A stretch of DNA of 64,000 bases from Sphingobium bisphenolivorans (GCF_000412635.1 NZ_ASTG01000010.1:124001-188000); one strand, 5' to 3'; counted from the first letter of the stretch, positions 17,244-26,976 are shown. Notes: generated by a model not told the origin, from the sequence alone. Numbers and translations are program-made.

Positions 17244-17320
17244 CGGGGAGTAGCTCAGCCTGGTAGAGCACTGTCTTCGGGAGGCAGGGGCCGGAGGTTC
17301 GAATCCTCTCTCCCCGACCA
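17244..17320 (+). tRNA. tRNA-Pro (CGG)
   Basis: 77 nt with encoded CCA. The acceptor stem is CGGGGAG/CTCCCCG, the anticodon stem CTGTC/GGCAG encloses TTCGGGA (anticodon CGG), and the T-loop is TTCGAAT. It ends eight bases before the convergent putA stop codon. Confidence 0.96.
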
Positions 17321-17327
17321 ATTTCTT

Positions 17328-20300
17328 TCATTCGAGCATCATCAGACTGGCATTGCCGCCTGCTGCGGTCGTGTTGATCGATATCGTCCGCTCCTCAAGC
17401 AGCCATTCGGGGCGATAGGCCAGCCCTGCTTCGACGTCGGCGGCATGGAGGGGTACGATGGGTCCAGGCAACCGCGCCAGTGTCTCTGCTGCCGTCAGGA
17501 TGGCGGCCGCATCGCCCTGCACCAGCGCCGCTGCTTGCGGATCCTCATCAGCCTCGAACCGCAGCCCCACGGCAGCCGGGAGGTTGTCGGGCAAAGTGAT
17601 GCCCTCGGCGCGACCTGTGTTGCCCGTCGCCAGCACGGCGGCCATCTGGGAATAGAGGCCACGCTTGGTGACCGCATGCATTCCGATCAGGCCGCGCGGG
17701 TGAAGCGCATAAAGGTTGCGCTCTCCAACCGGTCCGGGCAGTTCCAGCTCGACGCCGAGCGGCGATGCCTCACCATAGCGGCGCGCCTCTGCCGCCGCCG
17801 CGCTTTCCCCTTGCGCCTCCAGCCAGTCGGCAAATTGCACGAGATCAGCGTCGGCGCTGGCGGCAGGCGGCAGCGCCAGCGGCGGGGTGCTGACCAGACG
17901 GCCCAGATAGAGCGGTCCTCCTGCCTTGGGCCCGGTGCCGGAGAGCCCTCTCCCGCCAAAAGGCTGAACGCCGACTACGGCGCCGATCATGTTGCGGTTC
18001 ACATAGATATTTCCCGCGCCCGCCTGTGCCGTCACCTGCGCGACGACATCGTCCAGCCGCGTGTGCAGACCAAAGGTCAGGCCATAGCCCGTCGCATTGA
18101 TCGCACCCACCAGCCGGTCGAGCGCCTCCCGGCGATAGCGGATCACATGCAGCACGGGCCCGAACACCTCCCGTGTCAGTTCGGCGACATCAGCGATTTC
18201 GATGATGGTCGGCGCGACGAAGCTGCCATGCTCTGCCTCGACGGGCAGCGCCTTCCGCGCGACCTTGCGGCCCAGTGCGCGCATGGCACCGATATGCGCT
18301 TCTATTCCGGCCTTCGCCTCGGCCGTGATGACCGGGCCTATATCCACGGCGAGCCGGTCGGTCCTGCCGATCCGCAACTCGTCCAGCGCGCCTTCAAGCA
18401 TCGCGAGGGTCCGCTCGGCAACCTCCTCCTGCAGGCACAGGACGCGCAGCGCCGAACAGCGCTGCCCGGCGCTGTCGAAGGCGGAGGCGATCACATCGGC
18501 CACCACCTGCTCGGCCAAGGCGGAGGAATCCACGATCATCGCATTCTGCCCGCCCGTCTCCGCAATCAACGGGATGGGCCGGCCATCGGGGGAAAGCCGG
18601 GAGGCGAGCTGGCGCTGGATCAGCCGCGCTACCTCCGTCGATCCTGTGAACATGACGCCGGCAATCTCCGGTGCTGCGACCAGCGCCGCGCCGAGTTCTC
18701 CGTCACCTGGCAGCAGTTGTAGCGCGTCGCTCGGCACCCCGGCGTCATGCAGCAAACGCATGGCCTCGGCAGCGATCAGCGGTGTTTCCTCGGCCGGCTT
18801 GGCGAGCACCGGATTGCCCGCGACGAGCGCTGCGGCAACTTGGCCAGTGAAGATCGCCAGCGGAAAATTCCAGGGGCTTATGCAGGCGATCGGCCCTAAC
18901 GGCTTCTGCGCGGATCCGAAAGTCGTCCGCGCCTGGGCCGCATAATAGCGCAGAAAATCGATCGCCTCCCGCACTTCGGCGATGGCGTTGGGAAGCGACT
19001 TGCCCGCCTCCCGCATGATGAGGCCGAGCAGGATCGGCATGCGCGCCTGCATGGCGTCGGCCGCTCGCTCCAGTGCCGCCGCCCGCTTGGCGACGGGGAG
19101 TGCGCCCCATGTCGCGGAAGCGGCCCGACCGGCGGCGGTGGCGGCTTGCGCTGGGGGAAGGTCGATCGCTGTTCCCACCCGGTCGCGCCGGTCCGCGGGG
19201 TTCAGGATCGCGCGCTTGGTCCCTTCGCCGCCGTCCGCTGCGGCCCTCCAGTCGAGCGCCGCGCTCTCGCTCAACGCGGCCGTCAGAGCCGCCAGCGCCC
19301 CTTCATCGCTGAGGTCAATGCCTTCGGAGTTGCGCCGGTCGGGGTAAAGCTCGCCCGGCAGCGCGATCGCTTCGCTCCGCGCGCCGGGGCATGGCATGGC
19401 GCGCACCTGTTCGGCGGGGTCGGCAATCAGATCGTCTATGGGGACTGACGGATCCGCGATCCTATGAACGAAGGAGGAGTTCGCGCCATTTTCCAGCAGC
19501 CGCCGCACAAGATAGGCGAGCAGCGTCTCATGCGTTCCCACCGGCGCATAGATGCGGCAAGGCCGATCCAGATGATCGCTGCCGACGACCTGCTCATAAA
19601 GCGGCTCGCCCATGCCGTGCAGGCATTGAAACTCATATCGGCCGACCGCGAAGTCCGGCCCCGCAAGATGATAGATGGTCGCCAATGTCTGCGCATTATG
19701 TGTCGCGAACTGCGGGAAGACATGATCCGTCGCGGCGAGCAGCTTGCGGGCGCAGGCGATATAGGCGACGTCGGTATGCAGCTTGCGGGTGTAGACGGGG
19801 AAGTCCTGCAGCCCGTCGACCTGCGCGCGCTTTATCTCCGCGTCCCAATAGGCACCCTTGACCAGACGCACCATGATCCGACGGCCCGAGCGCTCGGCAA
19901 GGTCGATCAGCCAGTCGATCACGAAGGGGCAGCGCTTGCCATAAGCCTGGACGACGAAACCGAGCCCGTTCCATCCTTCAAGCTCCGGATCGAGGGCGAG
20001 GCTTTCGAGCAGGTCGAGCGAGAGTTCCAGCCGGTCGGCCTCCTCCGCGTCGATATTGAGGCCGATGTCATAGCTGCGCGCGAGGAGCGCCAGTTGCTTC
20101 AGGCGCGGGAGCAGCTGTGCCATCACCCGCTCCGCTTGCGCCCGGCCATAGCGCGGATGCAGGGCCGACAGCTTGATCGAGATACCCGGCCCCGCATAGA
20201 CGCCCCGCCCGGCAGCGGCACGGCCGATCGCATGGATGGCCTGCTCATAATCGGCATGATAGCGGGCCGCATCCGCCGCCGTCGCAGCCCCCTCCCCCAG

Positions 20301-20933
20301 CATGTCATAGCTGTAACGAAAGCCCTTCGCCTCCATGCTGCGCGACCGCCTCAGCGCTTCGCCAATGGTTTCGCCGGTGACGAACTGCTCACCCAGCAGG
20401 CGCATGGCCAGATCGACACCGCGCCGGATGACGGGCTCACCGACGCGTGCGATCAGCCGGGTCAGGGCAGCAGCGAGGCCCCGGTCATCGACGCTGCCGA
20501 CCAGCCGGCCGGTCACCACCAGTCCCCAGGTGGCAGCGTTGACGAACAGCGACCTGCCCCCGCCCAGATGGCGGCTCCATTCCCCATCGGCGATCTTGTC
20601 GCGGATCAACGCGTCGCGCGTCGGCTCGTCGGGAATGCGCAGCAGCGCTTCGGCGAGGCACATCAGCGCGACCCCCTCCTGACTGGAGAGCGCATATTCC
20701 TGCACCAGTGCTTCGACGCCGCTGCCGTTTCGATGAGCCCGCAGCGCCTCCACGAGCTTGCGGGCGGTCCGCGCGATCGCCAGCCGCGTCCGATCCTCCA
20801 CGCCGGCCGTTTCGAGCAGCGGCCGCAGACACTCGGCCTCGCCCCGCCGATAAGCCTCCGTGATGGCCCCGCGGAGCGGCGATGGCTGTCGGATCGGCGG
20901 AGCGAATTGAGCGAAAGGGACCGGCTTTGTCAT
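17328..20933 (-). CDS. putA: Bifunctional proline dehydrogenase / P5C dehydrogenase PutA
   Basis: A 1201-residue flavoenzyme that oxidises proline to glutamate in two steps. The N-terminal half is the PRODH barrel (PGISIKLSALHPRYGRAQ, RIMVRLVKGAYWDAEIKRAQ, FATHNAQTLATIYHLAG, YEFQCLHGMGEPLYEQV). The second half is an aldehyde dehydrogenase (CISPWNFPLAIFTGQVAAAL, MFTGSTEVARLIQ, ETGGQNAMIVDSSAL, catalytic GQRCSALR with Cys at about 826, GRGLSGTGPKAGGPLYL). About 150 residues follow the dehydrogenase core, as in long PutAs. The N-terminus has no ribbon-helix-helix DNA-binding domain, so unlike E. coli PutA it should not repress its own gene. It is divergent from a LacI-type regulator, with an operator-like dyad 24 bp before its start. 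Confidence 0.95.
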   Translation of the reverse strand: MTKPVPFAQFAPPIRQPSPLRGAITEAYRRGEAECLRPLLETAGVEDRTRLAIARTARKLVEALRAHRNGSGVEALVQEYALSSQEGVALMCLAEALLRIPDEPTRDALIRDKIADGEWSRHLGGGRSLFVNAATWGLVVTGRLVGSVDDRGLAAALTRLIARVGEPVIRRGVDLAMRLLGEQFVTGETIGEALRRSRSMEAKGFRYSYDMLGEGAATAADAARYHADYEQAIHAIGRAAAGRGVYAGPGISIKLSALHPRYGRAQAERVMAQLLPRLKQLALLARSYDIGLNIDAEEADRLELSLDLLESLALDPELEGWNGLGFVVQAYGKRCPFVIDWLIDLAERSGRRIMVRLVKGAYWDAEIKRAQVDGLQDFPVYTRKLHTDVAYIACARKLLAATDHVFPQFATHNAQTLATIYHLAGPDFAVGRYEFQCLHGMGEPLYEQVVGSDHLDRPCRIYAPVGTHETLLAYLVRRLLENGANSSFVHRIADPSVPIDDLIADPAEQVRAMPCPGARSEAIALPGELYPDRRNSEGIDLSDEGALAALTAALSESAALDWRAAADGGEGTKRAILNPADRRDRVGTAIDLPPAQAATAAGRAASATWGALPVAKRAAALERAADAMQARMPILLGLIMREAGKSLPNAIAEVREAIDFLRYYAAQARTTFGSAQKPLGPIACISPWNFPLAIFTGQVAAALVAGNPVLAKPAEETPLIAAEAMRLLHDAGVPSDALQLLPGDGELGAALVAAPEIAGVMFTGSTEVARLIQRQLASRLSPDGRPIPLIAETGGQNAMIVDSSALAEQVVADVIASAFDSAGQRCSALRVLCLQEEVAERTLAMLEGALDELRIGRTDRLAVDIGPVITAEAKAGIEAHIGAMRALGRKVARKALPVEAEHGSFVAPTIIEIADVAELTREVFGPVLHVIRYRREALDRLVGAINATGYGLTFGLHTRLDDVVAQVTAQAGAGNIYVNRNMIGAVVGVQPFGGRGLSGTGPKAGGPLYLGRLVSTPPLALPPAASADADLVQFADWLEAQGESAAAAEARRYGEASPLGVELELPGPVGERNLYALHPRGLIGMHAVTKRGLYSQMAAVLATGNTGRAEGITLPDNLPAAVGLRFEADEDPQAAALVQGDAAAILTAAETLARLPGPIVPLHAADVEAGLAYRPEWLLEERTISINTTAAGGNASLMMLE

Positions 20934-20956
20934 GCACCTCGCCTTGACGAACGCAC

Positions 20957-20971
20957 GCCGGCACTGCCGGC
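20957..20971. promoter_or_regulatory. Operator-like dyad between putA and the LacI-type gene
   Basis: GCCGGCACTGCCGGC is a perfect 7-bp palindrome around one central base. It lies 24 bp upstream of the putA start in the 163-bp divergent gap. It could bind the neighbouring regulator or another proline-responsive factor; no binding is shown. Confidence 0.4.
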
Positions 20972-21096
20972 ATCCCTTATTTGGGTGCGCTCAACCGGAA
21001 CGGCAAATAAATTGCTTCATGAACATGCGTGGATGCCGCTACCATTTACGGCCTGTCCTGCCCTCCTTCTCACCCGCGCGCGAGCATCCGCGCCGC

Positions 21097-22167
21097 ATGA
21101 ACCGAACCAAGAGGAGGCAGCGCAACGCGCGCACCATCAACGATGTCGCGTTGAAGGCGGGCGTCTCACCGATGACCGTCTCCCGCGTGATCAACGGCGA
21201 AAGCGTGGTTCGCGCGCAGACCCGGGAGAAGGTGGAGCGGGCGATCGCAGCGCTGGACTATTCGCCGAGCGCGGCCGCACGAAGTCTGGCGGGAGGGGAG
21301 GAAACACGCATCGCCCTGCTGCACAGCAACCCTTCCGCTTCTTATCTCAGCGAATTCCTCGTCGACAGCGTGGATCAGGCGAGCCGCAGCGGCGTCGATC
21401 TGGTGGTCGAGAAATGGGACGGGGAAAGCGCGGTAGACAGTTGGGTCAAGCATCTGCTGCGTAGCAGGATCAACGGCGTCATCCTGCCGCCACCGCTCTG
21501 CGACAATCAGGGGATGCAGCGCGCGCTAACGGGCGCCGGCATCCTCGCCGTCGGGGTCGCGACGGGGGAAGCGTCGGCCGAGATGTCCGCGGTCAGCATC
21601 GATGATCGGGCCGCCGCGCTCACCATGACCCGCCATCTGATCGCGCTTGGCCATTGGCAGATCGGTTTCATCAAGGGCGATCCCGGCCTGAGCGCCAGCG
21701 AACGCCGCTTGGAAGGCTACAGGCATGCGCTGAAGGACGCAGGCATCGCGGCCGATCCCGCGCTCGTGACGCAGGGCGATTTCACCTATCGCTCCGGCCT
21801 CAGCGCGGCGGAGCGCCTGCTCCCGCTTGCTGAGCGGCCGAGCGCCATTTTCGCCAGCAATGACGACATGGCGGCGGCGGCGGTCGCTGCCGCTCATCGG
21901 AGCGGGCTGGAGGTGCCCAGCGACATCAGCGTGTGCGGCTTCGACGATACGTTGCTCGCCACCGCTATCTGGCCGGAGCTGACGACGATCCGCCAGCCGG
22001 TCAGCGCGATGGCGCGCGCCGCGGTCGAACTGCCGGTGAAGCAGATCAAAGGCCGCGAGGGTGAAGCCGGTGGCTCGCCCGACCGTCTGCTGCTCGATTA
22101 TGAGCTGGTCCGGCGACAGTCTGACGGCCGACAACTTCCATTGCGCCGTTGGCGTGGTCCCCGCTGA
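21097..22167 (+). CDS. LacI family transcriptional regulator
   Basis: A 356-residue one-component repressor. The LacI helix-turn-helix and hinge are at residues about 13-60 (TINDVALKAGVSPMTVSRVI...ALDYSPSAAARSLAGG). A periplasmic-binding-protein-like ligand domain follows, with IALLHSNPSASYLSEFL, VSIDDRAAALTMTRHLIALGH, IGFIKGDP, AIFASNDDMAAAAVAAAHRSGLEVPSDISVCGFDDT and WPELTTIRQPV. Such proteins usually sense a sugar or nucleoside. The start is the ATG at 21097; its Shine-Dalgarno sequence is weak and the frame is open further upstream. It is divergent from putA and convergent with purB, so its target is uncertain. Confidence 0.88.
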   Translation: MNRTKRRQRNARTINDVALKAGVSPMTVSRVINGESVVRAQTREKVERAIAALDYSPSAAARSLAGGEETRIALLHSNPSASYLSEFLVDSVDQASRSGVDLVVEKWDGESAVDSWVKHLLRSRINGVILPPPLCDNQGMQRALTGAGILAVGVATGEASAEMSAVSIDDRAAALTMTRHLIALGHWQIGFIKGDPGLSASERRLEGYRHALKDAGIAADPALVTQGDFTYRSGLSAAERLLPLAERPSAIFASNDDMAAAAVAAAHRSGLEVPSDISVCGFDDTLLATAIWPELTTIRQPVSAMARAAVELPVKQIKGREGEAGGSPDRLLLDYELVRRQSDGRQLPLRRWRGPR

Positions 22168-22181
22168 TTACCGCCGCAGCC

Positions 22182-23495
22182 TTACTCCCCGAAAACCCGG
22201 GCGAAGATCGTATCGACCTGACGGAAATGATAATCGAGGTTGAACTTTTCCTCGATCTGCTCGGCGGTGAGCGCGGCAGACACGTCCGGATCGGCCTTCA
22301 GCAATTCCATCAGCGACAGCTGGCCGTCGGACTCCCACACCTTCATCGCGTTGCGCTGAACGTAACGATAGCTGTCCTCACGGCTGACACCCGCCTGCGT
22401 CAGCGCCAGCAGCACGCGCTGCGAGTGGACTAGGCCGCCCATCTTGTCGAGATTCTTCATCATCCGCTCAGGATAGACGAGCAGCTTGTCGATGACGCCG
22501 GTGAGGCGGCCGAGCGCGAAATCGAGCGTGATGGTGGCGTCGGGGCCGATATAGCGCTCGACCGACGAGTGCGAGATGTCACGCTCATGCCAGAGCGCTA
22601 CATTCTCCATCGCGGGCAGCGCATAGCTGCGCACCATGCGTGCGAGACCGGTGAGATTTTCGGTCAGCACCGGATTGCGCTTATGCGGCATGGCGGAGCT
22701 GCCCTTCTGGCCGGGCGAGAAATATTCCTCCGCTTCGAGCACTTCGGTGCGCTGGAGGTGGCGGACTTCGACAGCGAGCCGCTCGATCGAGGAGGCGATG
22801 ACGCCCAGCGTCGCGAAGAACATCGCGTGACGGTCGCGGGGGATGACCTGCGTCGAAACCGATTCGATGGCGAGGCCCAGCTTCTGCGCGACATGCTCCT
22901 CGACGCGCGGGTCGATGTTGGCGAAGGTGCCAACGGCTCCGGAGATCGCGCAGGTGGCGACTTCCTCGCGCGCCGCGACAAGGCGGGCGCGGCAGCGGCT
23001 GAATTCCGCATAAGCTTCGGCCATTTTGAGGCCGAAAGTCACCGGCTCCGCGTGGATACCGTGGCTGCGGCCGATCGTCGGGGTCAGCTTATGTTCGAAG
23101 GCGCGGCGCTTGATGACTTCGAGCAGCTTGTCGAGATCCTCGATCAACAGGTCCGCCGCGCGGCTGAGCTGCACGGCAAGGCAGGTGTCGAGCACGTCAC
23201 TGGACGTCATGCCCTGGTGCATGAAGCGGGCTTCGTCGCCGACCTGCTCAGCCACCCAGGTCAAGAACGCGATGACGTCATGCTTGGTGACCGCTTCGAT
23301 CGCGTCGATCGCGGGGACGTCGATCGCAGGATTGGTCGCCCACCAATCCCAGAGCGCCTTAGCAGCCGATTCGGGCACCACGCCCAGTTCGCCCAGCTTT
23401 TCAGTCGCGTGCGCCTCAATCTCGAACCAGATTCGGAAGCGCGCTTCCGGCTCCCAAAGGGCGGTCATTTGCGGGCGGGCGTAGCGGGGGACCAT
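22182..23495 (-). CDS. purB: Adenylosuccinate lyase
   Basis: A 437-residue fumarase/aspartase-superfamily enzyme that acts twice in purine synthesis, on SAICAR and on adenylosuccinate, releasing fumarate. Features are the N-terminal MVPRYARPQMTALWEPEARF, TKHDVIAFLTWVAEQVG, FMHQGMTSSDVLDT, TIGRSHGIHAEPVTFG, ISGAVGTFANIDPRVEE and the superfamily signature GSSAMPHKRNPVLTENL, then WHERDISHSSVER. The ATG at 23495 is the family start; open frame upstream is not conserved. It is convergent with the LacI-type gene, with 14 bp between stops. Confidence 0.95.
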   Translation of the reverse strand: MVPRYARPQMTALWEPEARFRIWFEIEAHATEKLGELGVVPESAAKALWDWWATNPAIDVPAIDAIEAVTKHDVIAFLTWVAEQVGDEARFMHQGMTSSDVLDTCLAVQLSRAADLLIEDLDKLLEVIKRRAFEHKLTPTIGRSHGIHAEPVTFGLKMAEAYAEFSRCRARLVAAREEVATCAISGAVGTFANIDPRVEEHVAQKLGLAIESVSTQVIPRDRHAMFFATLGVIASSIERLAVEVRHLQRTEVLEAEEYFSPGQKGSSAMPHKRNPVLTENLTGLARMVRSYALPAMENVALWHERDISHSSVERYIGPDATITLDFALGRLTGVIDKLLVYPERMMKNLDKMGGLVHSQRVLLALTQAGVSREDSYRYVQRNAMKVWESDGQLSLMELLKADPDVSAALTAEQIEEKFNLDYHFRQVDTIFARVFGE

Positions 23496-23770
23496 GAAGC
23501 GAATCCTGCTTGTGTGAGTGACGATGCTGGCGCGCCTAGCAGCCCGGCCTTGGCGGAGCAAATCGGGACATCGCCGCTGGAACTGACACCGATAGGCAGA
23601 GCCCTTCGTCCCAAAATCGGCAGCATTGGTCGATGAATAGACCGAAATCGCAAGACGAACGGAACAATATGAACAAAATGTCAGGAACATTGGCTGCGCA
23701 GAGGCTATTCTACTGAGACAGTTGCCGAATGAGCTCAGCGGGTTCGTCGGAATTTCGTGAGGAGATACTG

Positions 23771-24145
23771 ATGATCCGCGCTCTTCTTTGCACTGCGGCT
23801 CTTGGCTTGACTGCTCCTGCTGTCGCGCAGACGGCGGCTACTCCTGGGCAGTCCCCGCCGGCCGAGGCGCAGAAGCCGGCAGCGACGGGGGATGCGGTCG
23901 CCTCCATCGTGGAGAGTGAGTTCCCTGCCTATGACCAGAATAATGACGGCCAACTCGACAAGGCGGAATTTTCGCGCTGGATGGTGGCGCTGAAGGGTCA
24001 GGAGATGAAGGCCGCGGGCACGACTCTCGCGCCGGCCGAGGTGAGTGCCTGGGCCGACGGCGCCTTCGCCACGGCTGATGCGGACAAGAGCGTCTCCGTC
24101 AGCAAGCCGGAATTGATCACCTATTTGAGTGGCGGCGCAGTATAG
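23771..24145 (+). CDS. Secreted EF-hand protein
   Basis: A 124-residue protein with a signal peptide (MIRALLCTAALGLTAPAVAQ), an Ala/Pro-rich linker and two EF-hand-like loops. The first (DQNNDGQLDKAE, about residues 55-66) is a full canonical Ca2+-binding loop. The second (DADKSVSVSKPE) lacks the central glycine and looks degenerate. It is probably a periplasmic calcium-binding protein; its target is unknown. GAGGAG upstream of the ATG supports this start. A strong terminator follows at 24201-24241. Confidence 0.82.
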   Translation: MIRALLCTAALGLTAPAVAQTAATPGQSPPAEAQKPAATGDAVASIVESEFPAYDQNNDGQLDKAEFSRWMVALKGQEMKAAGTTLAPAEVSAWADGAFATADADKSVSVSKPELITYLSGGAV

Positions 24146-24200
24146 ACGCCTTCCCCCGTCGCGAAGGACGGGAATAGAGCCCACAACGGGTCGCATCTCT

Positions 24201-24241
24201 TGAGGCGGCATGGAGCGAAGGCCATGCCGCCTCATTTTTTT
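24201..24241 (+). terminator. Rho-independent terminator after the EF-hand gene
   Basis: Perfect 13-bp arms TGAGGCGGCATGG / CCATGCCGCCTCA are followed by a run of seven T residues. This is the clearest intrinsic terminator in the window. Confidence 0.9.
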
Positions 24242-24256
24242 GCCATGGCGTGTGGC

Positions 24257-24439
24257 TCAGCGACTCTTCCTGTTGGCGTAAAGCAGCGCCGCGACAATAG
24301 CGGCGGAACCGATGCCGACAGCAGCGCCCGTCCAGACGGACTTGCCGGCCGAGTTGCGGGCAGCGGCAGCGAGGTTCTTCTGATCCGGGGCGGCGGGTGC
24401 GGCGCCGTCGATAGGCGCGTCTTCGTCAGGCTTTGTCAT
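24257..24439 (-). CDS. Small single-pass membrane protein
   Basis: A 60-residue protein: a polar acidic N-terminus (MTKPDEDAPIDGAAPAAPDQ), then one predicted membrane helix (VWTGAAVGIGSAAIVAALLYA) and a basic end (NRKSR). This layout suggests an inner-membrane anchor with the tail in the cytoplasm. No family is recognised. It lies downstream of ligD on the same strand, after a 44-bp gap, and could be the last gene of the ku-ligD operon. The start is the ATG at 24439; the ribosome-binding site is weak. Confidence 0.55.
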   Translation of the reverse strand: MTKPDEDAPIDGAAPAAPDQKNLAAAARNSAGKSVWTGAAVGIGSAAIVAALLYANRKSR

Positions 24440-24483
24440 GGTCAAACCGCTATGCCTCAAAGTCGCACGACAGAAAAGACGGC

Positions 24484-26973
24484 TCAGTAATCCGGCAGCG
24501 TCTGGCGCGCCTCCCCCCAGCCGCGCAGATCGCGGGAGGACGCGCGCTCGATGAGAAGCGCCGCATCCTTGACGGTGAACATGCCGGCGCTCTCGACATC
24601 GTCCAGTTCTTCCCAGCTTACCGGCGCGGCAACCGGCGCATTTTCCCGCGCCCGCACCACATAGGGCAGGACGGCCGTCGCCCCGCGTTGATTGCGGAGC
24701 CAGTCGATGAAGATGCGGCCCTTGCGCTTGGCCTTGCTCATCGTGGCGGTGAAGCGCTCCGGCTCAGCCGCTGCCAGCGCGCGCGCGAAGCGGTCGGCGA
24801 AATCCTTGACCTGCGGCCATTCCGCTTGCGGGGTCAGGGGTACCACGACATGAACGCCCTTCCCGCCCGACAGCATCGGGAAGCTGGTGAGGCCGATATC
24901 CTCCAGCGTGCGGCGGATGTCGCGGGCGGCGCGCTTCACATCTTCAAAGTCAAGGCCGACGTCGGGATCGAGATCGATCACCAGTCGATCGGCCTTTTCG
25001 ACGTCCTCGACGCGCGATCCCCAGCCGTGAAACTCGATCGCGCCCATCTGCACGCAGGCAATCAGGCCGTCGGTATCATCGATGTAGAGATAGTCCTCCT
25101 CATTCCCATCCTTCTCGCGGATGGGCACATGTTTGACATGATCGCCGAAGCTGCCGCTGTCATGCTTCTGGAAAAAGCATTTCTTCGCGCGGCCTTGTGG
25201 GCAGCGGACAAGGCTGATCGGACGATTGGCGACCCATGGCAGCATGACGGTTGCCATGGCGGCATAATAGTCGGCAAGCTGGCCTTTGGTCACCTTGGCT
25301 TCGGGGAAGATCAGGCGGTCGGGGTTGCTGATCGTGACGTCGGAATGAATTTCGGGTGCGGGCATGGGCTTCTCGGGGCTGACGTCCTTGGCCGCCTTAT
25401 CCTCGCGCAGGCCAAGGAAGCTGGCGTGGCGGACGACATTGTCGCTGGTGAATTCGGCAAAGGCGATCTCGGCGACCAGGTCGGGGCGGACCCAGCGCGC
25501 GCCACGGCTCTCGCTGTGCGGAACGGTGAGCGGCGCATTCTTGCGGGCGCGCTTCTGGAGCGAGGCCAACAGGGTCGCGGTGTTTTGCGCGTTGAAGCCG
25601 GTGCCCACCTTGCCCGCATAAATGAGCCCGTCCGCTCCATTTTGCGCGAGCAGCAGGTTGCGGATAGCGCGGCCGCTGGTGCTGCTGGGGGTCCAGCCGA
25701 CGATGACGAACTCCTGCCGGCGGGTGCATTTGACCTTCAGCCAGTTTTTGGAGCGCATGCCGCGATAGGGGGCGTCGGCGCGCTTGCAGATGATCCCCTC
25801 CTGCCCCGCATCACACATGGCGGCGAACAGCTTTTCGCCAGCGCCGACGACATGATCCGCCAGGTGGATATGCGCCGAGCCATCCCCGATCAGCGCGGAC
25901 AACTGCTCCTTGCGCGCGATGTTGGGTTGCAGGGTGAGGTCGCTGCCTTCCAGTTCGAGCAGATCGAAAGTGAAGAGATGAAGCTTAGCATCGCCTTCTC
26001 CCTTGAGGGTCCGCTGGAGGGTCGAAAAGTCGGGATTGCCCTTCGTGTCGAGGGCGACGATCTCTCCATCGATGAGAGCCGCGGGCAGGTTCAGCTGTGC
26101 GGCCTCGGCAGCGATCGGTGCGAAGCGTTCCGTCCAGTCCAGCCCCGAGCGGGTGTAGATTTTGACGTCCCCGCCCGACGCCGCCAGCAGGCAGCGATAG
26201 CCGTCATATTTGATCTCATGGAACCAGCCAGTGCCGGTCGGCGCGGAGTCCACGAGGGTCGCAAGTTGCGGCTGCCGGAAAGGCGGCGGCTTCAGCGCCT
26301 TGCGTTTGGCGCTCGGCTTCGGACGGGACGTCTGATCCGCCTCCTTCATCGCGGCGTCGAAGGCTTTGCCGCGCTTTCCCTTCAGCGAAACAGCAGGCGC
26401 GTTGGTAGCGATTTCTGCCATGGTCCGGCCGCTCTTGATGCTGGTGAGTTCGCGGCCGGTCAGATCCTCCGCGCTGCCGGCATGACCGTCATCGATCTTG
26501 CGGAGCAGCCAGTTCTCCCCCTTCTCCCTGCCGCGCGGTTTCAGACGAATGAGCAGCCATTCGCCCTTCATCCGCTTGCCATGGAGGATGAAGTGGAGAT
26601 GGCCTTTCTCCAGATCCTTGGCGCTCTTGCCAGGAATGGGTTCCCATGTGCCCTCGTCCCAAAGCATCACGGTGCCGCCGCCATATTCGCCCTTGGGGAT
26701 GGTGCTTTCGAAGGTCGCATAAGACAGGGGATGATCTTCGGTCCGCACCGCAAGGCGCTTGTCGGCAGGATCGAGGCTCGGCCCTCGGGTGACGGCCCAG
26801 CTCTTGAGGACGCCGTCCATTTCGAGGCGGAAGTCATAATGCAGCCGGCTGGCGTCATGTTTCTGGACGATGAAGCTGTTGCCCTGCTTGCGGCCAAGCT
26901 TGCCTGCCGGCTCTCGCGTGCGTGTGAAGTCGCGTTTGCGGTTGTAGGTCGAGAGGGAGTCTGCCTCGGCCAT
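24484..26973 (-). CDS. ligD: ATP-dependent DNA ligase D (NHEJ)
   Basis: An 829-residue multidomain repair enzyme. Domain order: 3'-phosphoesterase at about 30-190 (FIVQKHDASRLHYDFRLEMDG, HPLSYATFESTIPKGEYGGG); ligase at about 230-530 with the adenylation motif EIKYDGYR (Lys255), LIDGEIVALD and EGIICKR; and polymerase/primase at about 545-829 (NPDRLIFPEAKVTKGQLADYY, RPISLVRCPQG, LVIDLDPD, LSGGKGVHVVVPL). The PE-LIG-POL order is that of Pseudomonas LigD rather than the mycobacterial POL-PE-LIG. With Ku it rejoins double-strand breaks without a template. It starts three bases after the ku stop codon, so the two are one operon. Confidence 0.95.
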   Translation of the reverse strand: MAEADSLSTYNRKRDFTRTREPAGKLGRKQGNSFIVQKHDASRLHYDFRLEMDGVLKSWAVTRGPSLDPADKRLAVRTEDHPLSYATFESTIPKGEYGGGTVMLWDEGTWEPIPGKSAKDLEKGHLHFILHGKRMKGEWLLIRLKPRGREKGENWLLRKIDDGHAGSAEDLTGRELTSIKSGRTMAEIATNAPAVSLKGKRGKAFDAAMKEADQTSRPKPSAKRKALKPPPFRQPQLATLVDSAPTGTGWFHEIKYDGYRCLLAASGGDVKIYTRSGLDWTERFAPIAAEAAQLNLPAALIDGEIVALDTKGNPDFSTLQRTLKGEGDAKLHLFTFDLLELEGSDLTLQPNIARKEQLSALIGDGSAHIHLADHVVGAGEKLFAAMCDAGQEGIICKRADAPYRGMRSKNWLKVKCTRRQEFVIVGWTPSSTSGRAIRNLLLAQNGADGLIYAGKVGTGFNAQNTATLLASLQKRARKNAPLTVPHSESRGARWVRPDLVAEIAFAEFTSDNVVRHASFLGLREDKAAKDVSPEKPMPAPEIHSDVTISNPDRLIFPEAKVTKGQLADYYAAMATVMLPWVANRPISLVRCPQGRAKKCFFQKHDSGSFGDHVKHVPIREKDGNEEDYLYIDDTDGLIACVQMGAIEFHGWGSRVEDVEKADRLVIDLDPDVGLDFEDVKRAARDIRRTLEDIGLTSFPMLSGGKGVHVVVPLTPQAEWPQVKDFADRFARALAAAEPERFTATMSKAKRKGRIFIDWLRNQRGATAVLPYVVRARENAPVAAPVSWEELDDVESAGMFTVKDAALLIERASSRDLRGWGEARQTLPDY

Positions 26974-26976
26974 GGA

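Noticed and set aside
15753..17321. A 522-residue extended thyA
   Set aside because: The extra N-terminal part crosses the small gene at 16846 and the tRNA-Pro. The ThyA family starts at the ATG at 16679.
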